Source of the DNA: Paenibacillus odorifer | GTDB taxonomy: Bacteria; Bacillota; Bacilli; Paenibacillales; Paenibacillaceae | Reading direction: 5' to 3' | NCBI RefSeq assembly: GCF_000758725.1 | Contig: NZ_CP009428.1 | Location: 1,612,001-1,676,000 of the forward strand | Length of the DNA stretch: 64,000 nt | Shown: one piece after another, positions 17,543 to 25,828 of the stretch | Position numbering within the stretch: position 1 is the first letter of the stretch | How the letters are laid out: every line of letters begins with the position of its first letter | Position numbers and translations under genes: made by a program | Notes under the pieces: generated by a model | What the model saw: only the letters and a program-made list of their open reading frames with translations | The model's database searches: none | What the model was told of the DNA's origin: nothing

Positions 17543-18538
17543 ATGAGATATAAGGAGATTGGACAGAGCGGCATACAAGCCTCTGTCGTTACTTTCGGCG
17601 CTTTCGGTATTGGTGGAGGATTCCAGTTCCCAGATACCAATGATACGGAATCGATTCGCGCCATTCATGCCGCGCTGGATCTGGGCATCAATATAATTGA
17701 TACTGCCCCGGTTTACGGCTTTGGGCACAGTGAGGAAATCGTTGGGCAAGCGATCAAAGGCCGGCGGGATAAGGTCATTATTTCGACAAAATGCGGCTTG
17801 TGGTGGGGTGACGAGGAAGGCAGTTATCGTTTTACCTGGGACGGGCATAGCGTGAAGCGGAATTTGAGCCCGCGAACGATTCGCATGGAGGTGGAGCAAA
17901 GCCTGAAGCGGTTAGGGACGGATTATATCGATATTTACTATACACATAATCCGGCGATGGAGCCTTTTCTAACACCAATTGAAGAAACGATCGAGGTGCT
18001 GATGCAACTGAAGCAGGAAGGCAAGATTCGCGCCATAGGCGCGTCCAATTGCGAGCCGCATCACGTGCAGAGCTACATCGATTATGGTGAAATCTCAATC
18101 GTGCAAAAAAAATTCAATATGCTGTCCAGAGAACCCGAGCAGGCGATCCTGCCTCTGTGCAACGAGCACCAGATTAGCTTCCATGCGTATTCGCCGCTGG
18201 CGCAAGGGTTACTGACAGGACATATTCGGCCTGATCATGTGCTGGAGCCGAACGATCCCCGCCAGAACGATGCCTGGTGGCATGGACGCAACCTGAAGCT
18301 GGCCACTGAGTTTGCCGGCGGTCTGGTTGAGATCGGAAGTGAATATGGGGTTAGCGCCAGTTCTATTGCCGTAGCCTATTTGTTGAACAAGCATGCCAAT
18401 GTCAATGTGATTTGCGGCATTCGCAAGGAAAAGCACCTTCATGAGAATATTGCCGGTGCCGAGGTAGTACTGCCGCCAAATGTCATAGCTGAGCTGGATT
18501 TCCGTCTACAAAAGCTGGAACTTGCAGCCGAGCTGTAA
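17543..18538 (+). CDS. Aldo/keto reductase, 331 aa
   Basis: NADPH-dependent oxidoreductase of the aldo/keto reductase superfamily, (beta/alpha)8 barrel, cytoplasmic. The catalytic tetrad is visible: Asp53 (NIIDTAPVYG), Tyr58, Lys83 (IISTKCG) and His135 (IYYTHNP). The C-terminal cofactor-binding region (VNVICGIRKEKHLHENIAGA) fits the general stress/YhdN-type branch. Starts 21 bp after the previous stop. In this operon it may reduce or oxidise a carbonyl produced from the transported substrate. Confidence 0.9.
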   Translation: MRYKEIGQSGIQASVVTFGAFGIGGGFQFPDTNDTESIRAIHAALDLGINIIDTAPVYGFGHSEEIVGQAIKGRRDKVIISTKCGLWWGDEEGSYRFTWDGHSVKRNLSPRTIRMEVEQSLKRLGTDYIDIYYTHNPAMEPFLTPIEETIEVLMQLKQEGKIRAIGASNCEPHHVQSYIDYGEISIVQKKFNMLSREPEQAILPLCNEHQISFHAYSPLAQGLLTGHIRPDHVLEPNDPRQNDAWWHGRNLKLATEFAGGLVEIGSEYGVSASSIAVAYLLNKHANVNVICGIRKEKHLHENIAGAEVVLPPNVIAELDFRLQKLELAAEL

Positions 18539-18559
18539 ACCTGAAAGGGGTGAGCGATT

Positions 18560-19987
18560 ATGACCAGTATGGAGCTGGACAAGCAGGTTGAACAGTTTCT
18601 AGCCGATCATCAAGCGGCGATTCTCGAAGATATCAAACGTCTGATTCGTGTGCCGAGCGTGGGCACCACCTTTCATCCGGATAGCCCGGAGCCTTTTGGT
18701 GCCGAATGCGCTGCTGTATTGCGTGAGGCGGAGCAGTTGGCCGCGCGGGAAGACTTGTCGGTAACGGCTTTTGCTGGCTATGGCATTAAGGTGCAGCTGG
18801 GAGACAGTGAGGAAGGCATCGGCTTGTTCGCCCATCTGGACGTGGTGCCCGCAGGGCGGGGCTGGAGCTTTCCGCCCTTCTCCCCGTTCGAGAAAGATGG
18901 GTTTCTATTTGGCCGAGGTGCGATGGATAATAAATCGGCTGCTGTGCTTGCGCTTTATGTACTGAAGTTTTTCAAAGAGACCAACGTGCGGCTGGATCAT
19001 AATGCTTATGTATTTCTGGGCGTCAACGAAGAGAGCGGCATGCGGGATATCCGCTATTTCCTGTCCCAGCATCAGTCGCCGTCCTTCGGGATTGTTGCTG
19101 ACGCTTATTATCCGGTATGCTATGCGGAAAAAGGGATTGTGCGAGCCGATGTGACTGGAAGCGCGTCTGACGACAGGTTGCTGTCCTTTCAAGCTGGCGA
19201 GGATTACAATATGGTGCCCGCCGTTGCGGAGGCCCGGTTGCGCGGATTAACCTCATACGAAGTGCAAAACCTGCGGTCGGAGGGGTTTGAAGTCGCGGAG
19301 CTAGAGGGGATAGCGGTTGTTCGCGCGCAGGGTAAGGCCGGGCATGCGGCGTTTCCTGCCGGGACGCAAAACGCGGCAAGAAAGCTGGCCGGGGCGCTCC
19401 TTACGCATGAGCTGGTTGAGGATGCTGCGGCGCGTGCTGTGCTCACTTTTTTGTCACAAGCGCTGGGTGACCCTTACGGGGAGGGGCTTGGTATCACCCA
19501 CAGGGATGAAACGGGTCCTACCACCAGCAATGCCGGCATCGTAGCGTGGAATGAGGGAACCGTTCGGATCGGAATCGATGTCCGTTACGGTCTGTCGCAA
19601 TCCGCGGATGCGCTGCAGGAGCAGTTGGCAGCCTACTCGCGGCAGCATGGACTGTCACTGACTGAGTGGACGGACAGTCCGCCACACTACATGGACAAGG
19701 ATGACCTGATCATAGCGGCCTTATGCAGGCTTGCCAACAGTGAGCTGGGCTTGTCGCAAGCGCCCTATGCAATGGGTGGGGCAACGTATGCCAGATGGCT
19801 GCCGCGCACAGTAGCCTTCGGCCCGCTTCGCACCGATGTACAGACTCCTTTTCCCGAAGGAAAAGGGAGCAGCCATCAGCCGGACGAGGCCATGCGCATC
19901 AGCCAGATCTGGGACGCATTCAAGATTTATATTAAGGCAATTGTGGAAATTGACCAGCTGCTGAGTGACCAAGAAGAGACTGGGTGA
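18560..19987 (+). CDS. M20-family metallopeptidase (PepV/Sapep-like dipeptidase), 475 aa
   Basis: Zinc-dependent exopeptidase. Metal-site motifs are present in order: GLFAHLDVVPAGRGW (His and Asp region), AMDNKSAAVLALYVL (bridging Asp), VFLGVNEESGMRDI (Glu catalytic pair) and a C-terminal H in EGKGSSHQPDEAM. The lid/dimer domain lies between about 185 and 380. Length fits PepV-type enzymes that hydrolyse dipeptides or N-acyl amino acids in the cytoplasm. As last gene of the operon it suggests that the importer takes up a peptide-like or acylated amino compound that is cleaved inside. GC content is visibly higher than in the flanking sigK-fragment regions. Confidence 0.85.
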   Translation: MTSMELDKQVEQFLADHQAAILEDIKRLIRVPSVGTTFHPDSPEPFGAECAAVLREAEQLAAREDLSVTAFAGYGIKVQLGDSEEGIGLFAHLDVVPAGRGWSFPPFSPFEKDGFLFGRGAMDNKSAAVLALYVLKFFKETNVRLDHNAYVFLGVNEESGMRDIRYFLSQHQSPSFGIVADAYYPVCYAEKGIVRADVTGSASDDRLLSFQAGEDYNMVPAVAEARLRGLTSYEVQNLRSEGFEVAELEGIAVVRAQGKAGHAAFPAGTQNAARKLAGALLTHELVEDAAARAVLTFLSQALGDPYGEGLGITHRDETGPTTSNAGIVAWNEGTVRIGIDVRYGLSQSADALQEQLAAYSRQHGLSLTEWTDSPPHYMDKDDLIIAALCRLANSELGLSQAPYAMGGATYARWLPRTVAFGPLRTDVQTPFPEGKGSSHQPDEAMRISQIWDAFKIYIKAIVEIDQLLSDQEETG

Positions 19988-20157
19988 GGTGAGCAGCGCG
20001 GCGGGTTTCAGATAAGAAAATAAATATACACTTTTTATGCCCACGCAACTTGGCTGCCAAGGTTTTTAGCAGACATTAGAAGCTGGGCCTATTTTCATTT
20101 TCTGTGATAATAAAAAGACTTGGCTTCGAACTGGACAACTCTTTCTGTTGGGGTGTG

Positions 20158-20420
20158 GATTTCCATTGGCACAATCGGCCTGATTAAATCTATTGAGTGC
20201 TATCGTCCAATCAAAGGAACAAGGTTAGCCACATTTGCTGCTCGTTGTATTGAAAACGAAATCCTGATGCACCTGCGTTCGCTCAAGAAAACACGTAAAG
20301 ACGTATCCCTACATGATCCAATTGGGACGGACAAAGAAGGTAATGAAATTACACTTATAGATATCCTTGGCTCCGAGGTTGATGATGTCATTAAAGAAGT
20401 AGATCTGAAGATCGAAAAAG
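20158..20420 (+). pseudogene. sigK fragment 4, truncated at both ends
   Basis: Homology covers [19 protein letters not shown], the [20 protein letters not shown] core and [20 protein letters not shown] up to EVDLKIEK, then stops abruptly. The region 4 helix-turn-helix and the C-terminus are missing, and the left block seen in copies 2, 3 and 5 is absent. The frame remains open from 20120 to 20440 through unrelated flanks. DNA identity to copies 2 and 3 is very high by eye. Confidence 0.85.
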
Positions 20421-20577
20421 CAGTGTTCCCTTCAAAATAATGCTCAGTGCTGACCGATCTGCTTATCCAAATCATTGAATACTATCAATAAAGATAACCG
20501 TCAAACAATAGAATATATGATATAATGACGTGGTTGTTGCAAGGTGCAATTTTAATATGAAAAATAGGATGGGCAAT

Positions 20578-21216
20578 ATGAAGGGTTATCTTTATAACGT
20601 TGATAAAAAACGATTGATTATTATGGTTATCGGCAATGTATTTCTGGGCATGGGAATCAGTATTTTTAAGCTGTCCGGCATGGGGAATGATCCCTTTAGC
20701 GGCATGGTAATGGCACTTGCAGAGTGCGTCGGTATAACATATGCAAATTTTCTGATCTTGCTGAACCTGGTATTGTTTGTAATCGAATTCATAACCGGAC
20801 GAAGGTTTATTGGAGCCGGGACTTTTGTAAACGCAATCTTTTTGGGATATATCGCTACGTTCTTTCATAGTACTTGGCTATCTCTGTTGGGCGAACCTCA
20901 GCTGTTATGGCAGAGGGTGGTCGTCGTAGCGATTGGCGTGGTGGTATGCAGTTTTGGGGTATCCTTGTATCAGACATCGGCTGTGGGAGTAGCTCCTTAC
21001 GACAGCCTGTCCCTGATTATGAGGGATAACTTCCCGAAAATATCTTATTTTTGGCACCGGATGTTTACGGATGCGCTTTGTGCTTTGATTTGCTTCCTGG
21101 CAGGAGGCGTTATAGGCTTAGGAACTCTAGTGTCCGCACTTGGTTTGGGACCCATTATTCATTTTTTTGATGTGAATTTTACGGAGAAGCTGCTGGCAAA
21201 AAAGCGTCCAAATTAA
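20578..21216 (+). CDS. YczE/YitT-like integral membrane protein, about 212 aa
   Basis: Five to six hydrophobic segments with the repeated pattern FLGMGISIFKLSGMGNDPFS and VVVCSFGVSLYQTSAVGVAP, typical of the YczE/YyaS group (DUF6198-like). Function of the family is poorly defined. Start chosen at ATG 20578 (MKGYLYNVDKKR), because codons upstream (from 20530) are not family-like and overlap a TATAAT at 20519-20524. A weak AGGATGG precedes the start. The gene is monocistronic and ends in a strong bidirectional terminator. Confidence 0.8.
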   Translation: MKGYLYNVDKKRLIIMVIGNVFLGMGISIFKLSGMGNDPFSGMVMALAECVGITYANFLILLNLVLFVIEFITGRRFIGAGTFVNAIFLGYIATFFHSTWLSLLGEPQLLWQRVVVVAIGVVVCSFGVSLYQTSAVGVAPYDSLSLIMRDNFPKISYFWHRMFTDALCALICFLAGGVIGLGTLVSALGLGPIIHFFDVNFTEKLLAKKRPN

Positions 21217-21217
21217 G

Positions 21218-21249
21218 AAAGGCGGGGCAGATCAATCTGCCCCGCCTTT
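21218..21249. terminator. Bidirectional terminator
   Basis: 14-bp perfect stem AAAGGCGGGGCAGA / TCTGCCCCGCCTTT with a TCAA loop, between the convergent genes ending at 21216 and 21272. Confidence 0.85.
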
Positions 21250-21271
21250 ACTGTAATTTGAAGGTTCATTT

Positions 21272-21691
21272 CTAATGAGTAAATGCACTCTTAATGTTAT
21301 TTTTTTTATGAACATCTTCCGTGCCGCTATCCAAGGCGGTCTTGTAGTAGAAGCATTTATGTTCTATGACTTCCATCGTTTTTCTTAATTCTTCCATCTG
21401 TGCTTCTACGGAAGCTTTTCGCTCCAGGAACATGTCATATCTCTGTTGCAAGGTGGAGTCCCCTTCAGAGCACCACTCAATGAAATGTTTTATTTCCTTA
21501 ATCGGCATCCCGGATGACTTCAGGCATTCAATTACTTTTAAAGCGTCCATATCCGTTTCTTTGAAAACGCGTTTCCCGCTGGGGGTTCTTTCTATAAAAG
21601 GCAAAAGCCCCTCCTTGTCATAGTAACGCAGGGTATGTGATGTCATATTAAAGTATTCTGCAACTTCACTTATGGAGTATGTCTTCATCAT
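21272..21691 (-). CDS. MerR-family transcriptional regulator (AdhR-like), 139 aa
   Basis: The N-terminal winged helix-turn-helix (YSISEVAEYFNMTSHTLRYY, then DKEGLLPFIERTPSGKRVF) is followed by a dimerisation coiled coil (RKASVEAQMEELRKTMEVIE). No cysteine pattern for metal binding; the single Cys in HKCFYYK and the one in EWCSEGD could be redox sensors. It is divergent from a zinc alcohol dehydrogenase whose promoter has the 19-bp spacer typical of MerR activation, so it most likely controls that gene in response to aldehydes or electrophiles (inference from AdhR relatives). Confidence 0.88.
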   Translation of the reverse strand: MMKTYSISEVAEYFNMTSHTLRYYDKEGLLPFIERTPSGKRVFKETDMDALKVIECLKSSGMPIKEIKHFIEWCSEGDSTLQQRYDMFLERKASVEAQMEELRKTMEVIEHKCFYYKTALDSGTEDVHKKNNIKSAFTH

Positions 21692-21720
21692 CTATCTCCA
21701 GTCTTAATTATATTTTGTGC

Positions 21721-21751
21721 TTGACTTAGAGTTAACTTTAAGTAATAACAT
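21721..21751 (+). promoter_or_regulatory. MerR-type promoter with 19-bp spacer
   Basis: TTGACT (21721-21726) and TAACAT (21746-21751) are 19 bp apart. The spacer carries the near-palindrome CTTAGAGTTAACTTTAAG, 16 of 18 positions symmetric. This is the classic under-twisted arrangement activated by MerR proteins. Confidence 0.8.
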
Positions 21752-21808
21752 AGGTTTTGTAAAGTCGGCATTACAGTTTTTTATATTAACTAGAAGAGAG
21801 GTTTCACT

Positions 21809-22858
21809 ATGATAAAAGTTAATGCACGCGCTACATTCAGTCAGGAAGGCCCGTTCAAGCTAACTACAATCGAACGCCGGAATCTGCAGCCGCACGATGT
21901 TCTTATAGAGATTAAATACGCGGGCATTTGCCACTCGGATATTCATACAGCCCGCGGGGAGTGGGGACCGGTTAAGTATCCACTTGTTCCAGGGCATGAG
22001 ATCGCCGGTATTGTCAGCCAGGTCGGTTCCGAAGTTACAAAGTACACAGTTGGCGATCGTGTAGGGGTAGGTTGTATGGTTGACTCCTGTGGAGAGTGCA
22101 GTAATTGCCAGAAAGGTGAGGAGCAGTATTGCCTGAGTGGAAATACGGGCACCTATGGAGCTATCGACCGGCACGGTCACTATACACAGGGCGGATATTC
22201 CACGCACATCGTTGTAACAGAAGACTTCGTGGTCCGGATTCCTGACGCTATTCCGCTTGACGCGGCTGCACCGCTTTTGTGTGCAGGAATCACCACCTAT
22301 TCACCGCTGCGCCATTGGGGAGCCGCTCCCGGCAAAAAAGTAGCTGTAGTGGGTCTTGGCGGGCTTGGACACATGGCTGTGAAGATTGCTCATGCTATGG
22401 GAGCTGAGGTTACTGTGTTATCACAGTCACTGAAGAAGAAGGAAGACGGATTGCAATTAGGAGCGGATCATTATTATGCCACAAGCGATCCGGAGACATT
22501 TAAGCAGCTTGCCGGTTCATTCGATCTAATCGTGAATACAGTAAGCGCACAGATTGATATCGATGCCTATCTTTCACTTCTAGCGCTGGATGGTACATTA
22601 GTCAATGTCGGTGCGCCTGCTGATCCATTGGCAGTTAACGTATTCTCGCTGATCGGCCACCGCCGTTCGTTTGCCGGATCGATGATTGGCGGAATCCGTG
22701 AAACGCAGGAAATGCTTAATTTCTGCGCTGAACATAATATTGCATCTGAAATCGAGGTCATTTCTGCTGACCGGATAGATGAAGCCTGGGAGCGTGTGCT
22801 TGCTTCAGATGTCCGTTACCGGTTTGTCATCGACATCAGCACGATGGGGAACGAATAA
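21809..22858 (+). CDS. Zinc-dependent alcohol dehydrogenase, 349 aa
   Basis: Medium-chain dehydrogenase/reductase of the cinnamyl-alcohol-dehydrogenase/YahK/AdhA type. Catalytic zinc ligands are Cys41 and His63-Glu64 (GICHSD, PGHE). Structural zinc cysteines are Cys94, 97, 100 and 108. The Rossmann motif is [13 protein letters not shown]. It probably reduces aldehydes with NADPH in the cytoplasm. Its divergent MerR regulator and 19-bp-spacer promoter point to aldehyde-responsive detoxification. Start ATG 21809 follows AGAGAGG. Confidence 0.92.
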   Translation: MIKVNARATFSQEGPFKLTTIERRNLQPHDVLIEIKYAGICHSDIHTARGEWGPVKYPLVPGHEIAGIVSQVGSEVTKYTVGDRVGVGCMVDSCGECSNCQKGEEQYCLSGNTGTYGAIDRHGHYTQGGYSTHIVVTEDFVVRIPDAIPLDAAAPLLCAGITTYSPLRHWGAAPGKKVAVVGLGGLGHMAVKIAHAMGAEVTVLSQSLKKKEDGLQLGADHYYATSDPETFKQLAGSFDLIVNTVSAQIDIDAYLSLLALDGTLVNVGAPADPLAVNVFSLIGHRRSFAGSMIGGIRETQEMLNFCAEHNIASEIEVISADRIDEAWERVLASDVRYRFVIDISTMGNE

Positions 22859-22873
22859 GAGACGTCCTCTTTC

Positions 22874-22982
22874 TTGACGTCGGTTCGTGTCCACAACCTC
22901 AAGAAATTCGATAACATAGCGGGAAATCGCTAAGGAGCTGGAGATCTCACGCAGTTGTGTTTCTAGAATAGAAAAACGGCGT
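22874..22982 (+). pseudogene. sigK fragment 5, internally deleted
   Basis: Starts with the same left block as copies 2 and 3 (22874-22915, containing TGTCCACAACCTCAAGAAA) and then jumps directly to the region 4 sequence (AGCGGGAAATCGCTAAGGAG onward, corresponding to [12 protein letters not shown]). About 390 bp of the middle are missing. Homology stops at about 22982, short of the C-terminus. It has stops in frame and is dead. It begins 15 bp after the alcohol dehydrogenase stop. Confidence 0.8.
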
Positions 22983-23015
22983 TGCTTCATACAGCAGCGT
23001 AGTGTATAAATGCTA

Positions 23016-23068
23016 AATAGGCAGAGCAGTGCTTCTACCATTGGGGTAGGAGGGCGGCTCTGCTTATT
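23016..23068 (+). terminator. Terminator after sigK fragment 5
   Basis: Stem AATAGGCAGAGC / GCTCTGCTTATT with an inner CTACC/GGTAG hairpin. It probably ends transcription from the alcohol dehydrogenase gene. No long T-tract follows. Confidence 0.5.
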
Positions 23069-23425
23069 GTCGTTACTGCAAGTGATATTTTGGATCAGCT
23101 GATTCTGCTGTTTTATGAAAAAGATGATTCTTTAAAGGTTGGAATTTTTAAAAATCAGGTTGAAAAATGCTATTTTCCCTAATAGAAAATCATGACACAA
23201 TAACAATAAAGCGCTTACTTCATTAAAACATCCCAAGTTCATGAAGACTCTATACCACTTTTTGAAAATATTTACGATATTAAAAGTCGTATCGGCTGGC
23301 CGAAATTTCGGATTCCAAGCAAAGGTTGGAATTATTAAAAAAAGTTGGTACTAAACGTTTAACTCAATAACTTAGGGGGTCAAACGGTTGGACATATCTA
23401 TGTGATTATGAAGGGGGAGAGGGAA
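23069..23425 (+). promoter_or_regulatory. Leader and regulatory region of the 23-27 kb sugar ABC operon
   Basis: There is no gene in this stretch. A cre-like site (ATAAAGCGCTTACTT, about 23206-23220) suggests carbon catabolite control by CcpA. A second symmetric site with central CG, TAAACGTTTA (23352-23361), resembles LacI-family operators and lies about 65 bp before the start codon. No LacI-type gene is directly adjacent, so the regulator may be encoded elsewhere. Confidence 0.45.
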
Positions 23426-24826
23426 ATGAAGGTAGGTAAAGCATTCGGGGTAGGTATTCTTTCAACTGCACTAGCATTAAGTGTCATTGGCTGCGCGAAA
23501 GATGAGACAAACACAGCAACCAAGGCAACTGATGGACCCAAAGCATCTGAGAACGCCACCTCCAAGCCTGAGGAGAAGGTCAAAATTATCTATTCGATGT
23601 GGGGAAGTGCGGAAGAGGGAAATGTAACCCAGGGAGTGGCGGATAAGTTTAATGCTTCTCAAGACAGAATTGAAGTAGAAGTACAAGCAATTCCTTGGGA
23701 AAACTACATGACCAAGCTGAATACAATGGCTACGGCAGAGCAATTACCTGATACAGGGATGCTCAGAGAAGATGGGGTCGTTCAGTGGTCTACCCAAGGC
23801 ATGCTGAATGATGTAAATACAATGTACGAAGGAAGCGACAGCAAACCACTGGATAGCCTAGCCTACAAATATCAAGGGAAAACCGTAGCCTACGCGGCTG
23901 CCAATGAAATCTTACTCCTCTATTACAACAAAGATATATTCGACAAAGCCAATGTACCCTATCCCCCGGCTGCTCTGGATAAAGCGTGGACATGGGAGGA
24001 ATTTGTAACAACAGCAAAGAAGCTGACCCTTGATAAAAATGGTAAACATCCTGATGAGAGTGGCTTTAATGAGCAGAGTATCGTTCAGTTTGGCGCATCC
24101 GTTGAAAACTTACCATGGCAGCTTGAGACCTGGGCGCTTGGTAATGGTGGGGGGTTCTATTCGGGTGATGGGACTGAGGTGAGAATTGGAGAAGACGCCA
24201 GTATAGAGGGAATTCAGAAGGTTGCAGATCTTTACTTGAAGGATCATGTTGCTCCGTTGTCTGTCGGACAGACTGATGATGGCATTCAACGAACCATTAT
24301 CGCAGGGACTGTTGCCATGGCTACTAACGGTGCGTGGAACGTGGGAACTAGTCTCAATACGGCTAAGAATGAAGGCCTGAACTATGGCGTTGCAGTATTG
24401 CCTTACATGAAGGATAAGGTTACCCTCAACACGGGTGGCGCCAATGTCGTGTTCTCCCAGACTAAGCATCCAAAAGAAGCGATGGAATGGCTGAAATGGT
24501 ACAACTCAGAAGAAAATAACTGGGGCCTCATTAGCTCGGGAATCTGGATGCCGACACTGGAGAAGTGGTACACGGATGAGACCCTTACCCGTAAATGGGT
24601 CGAAAATCCTAACTTCCCTGTTTATGACGAATATAAATCTGCAGTAGTCGATTATGCGCAATCACCTGCTGTGAAGCCCGCAGCGTGGTTCTATACGAAT
24701 CATACGACGGAGTTTAACACCTTACTCGGGTCGGTTCTAGGGGATGTATGGACGGGAAAGACGACCGCTAAGGATGCTATTTCTAAAAATCTGGATGCGT
24801 TGAAAGCAGCCCATTTAGGCAATTAG
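23426..24826 (+). CDS. Sugar ABC transporter substrate-binding lipoprotein, 466 aa
   Basis: Family 1 extracellular solute-binding protein. Lipoprotein signal peptide with lipobox ending in Cys23 (LSVIGC), then a charged linker and the binding domain (VKIIYSMWGSAEEGNVTQGV, ILLYYNKDIFDKANVPYPPA, TWEEFVTTAKKLT). Anchored outside the membrane, it would deliver an oligosaccharide to the two downstream permeases. Start ATG 23426 is preferred over 23402 because GGGGGAGAGGG lies directly between them. No ATPase gene is in the operon; a shared MsmX-type ATPase is usual for this group. Confidence 0.9.
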   Translation: MKVGKAFGVGILSTALALSVIGCAKDETNTATKATDGPKASENATSKPEEKVKIIYSMWGSAEEGNVTQGVADKFNASQDRIEVEVQAIPWENYMTKLNTMATAEQLPDTGMLREDGVVQWSTQGMLNDVNTMYEGSDSKPLDSLAYKYQGKTVAYAAANEILLLYYNKDIFDKANVPYPPAALDKAWTWEEFVTTAKKLTLDKNGKHPDESGFNEQSIVQFGASVENLPWQLETWALGNGGGFYSGDGTEVRIGEDASIEGIQKVADLYLKDHVAPLSVGQTDDGIQRTIIAGTVAMATNGAWNVGTSLNTAKNEGLNYGVAVLPYMKDKVTLNTGGANVVFSQTKHPKEAMEWLKWYNSEENNWGLISSGIWMPTLEKWYTDETLTRKWVENPNFPVYDEYKSAVVDYAQSPAVKPAAWFYTNHTTEFNTLLGSVLGDVWTGKTTAKDAISKNLDALKAAHLGN

Positions 24827-24841
24827 TAAAATCCGCAAAGA

Positions 24842-24876
24842 ATGGCCGTTGCCAAGCTCACACCCGCGGCGGCCAT
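24842..24876 (+). terminator. Intercistronic hairpin after the binding-protein gene
   Basis: ATGGCCG / CGGCCAT arms with outer AT pairs lie between binding protein and permease genes, followed by ATTATGATC with no T-run. It is more likely an mRNA-stabilising or attenuating element, giving more binding protein than permease, than a full terminator. Confidence 0.45.
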
Positions 24877-24904
24877 ATTATGATCTTCAGGTGGGGAGAT
24901 AGAG

Positions 24905-25828
24905 ATGGAAATGATTAATAAATCTCCGAAACGTCGTTCACGTATCCATGCAGGTGAGGCACGAGCCGCGTATATATTATTGATCCCTGCCTTCATTGGC
25001 CTGATCTTTCTAACGTATCTACCTCTTATTGGGGTGCTCGGGATCAGCTTAACGAATTGGACGGGACTTTCAGACCCAAAATTTGTTGGCTTCGAGAATT
25101 ATATTAATCTATTTACCACTGATCCTTATATTAAAGATTCTATTATAGCTACGGTCTACTTTGCCGTCTTATCGGTAGTTGGAGGTATGATTTATTCACT
25201 TTTTATTGCGATGCTACTGAATCGTAAAATTCCGGCAAGAGGGTTTTTCCGAGCTGTTTTCTATGTACCGTACGTTTTGCCGGCAGCCGCAATATATGTA
25301 GGATGGTCTTGGTTATACGAAGCTAATTTTGGATTTTTTAACTTTATTCTCTCTGAGATTGGTTTGAACAAAGTTTCTTTTATCGCGGATTCCAGCTATG
25401 TCATTCCATCTCTATCCTTGATCTCGGTTTGGCTGTCAGGTAACTTAATTGTTATTTTCTTAGCTGGGCTGCAGAATGTTCCGGTCGTCTACCATGAAGC
25501 GGCTGAAATGGATGGTGCGAATGGATGGAAACGATTCTTGCATATCACTTTACCGTGCATGTCGCCCATTATCTTTTACAATTTGTTAATGAGCTTGATT
25601 GCCAATCTCCAAATTGTTACGCCGGCTCTTTCATTAACGAATGGCGGTCCGGGTAATTCTTCACGATTTTTAACTTATCTGATGTATGATCAAGCTTTTG
25701 TAAATTATAAATTGGGGTATGCTTGTGCGACAACGGCCGTTATTTTTGTTATTCTTGCAGGCTTTACTGGTGTATTATTCAAAACCTCCAATCTATGGAT
25801 CTTTAATGAAGGAGGCGATGACAAATGA
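24905..25828 (+). CDS. Sugar ABC transporter permease (MalF-like), 307 aa
   Basis: Six predicted membrane helices. N-terminal AAYILLIPAFIGLIFLTYLP and the coupling loop HEAAEMDGANGWKRFLHITL are typical of carbohydrate ABC permeases of the MalF/LacF class. Starts at ATG 24905 after GGTGGGGAGA. The stop overlaps the next start (ATGA). Confidence 0.9.
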   Translation: MEMINKSPKRRSRIHAGEARAAYILLIPAFIGLIFLTYLPLIGVLGISLTNWTGLSDPKFVGFENYINLFTTDPYIKDSIIATVYFAVLSVVGGMIYSLFIAMLLNRKIPARGFFRAVFYVPYVLPAAAIYVGWSWLYEANFGFFNFILSEIGLNKVSFIADSSYVIPSLSLISVWLSGNLIVIFLAGLQNVPVVYHEAAEMDGANGWKRFLHITLPCMSPIIFYNLLMSLIANLQIVTPALSLTNGGPGNSSRFLTYLMYDQAFVNYKLGYACATTAVIFVILAGFTGVLFKTSNLWIFNEGGDDK

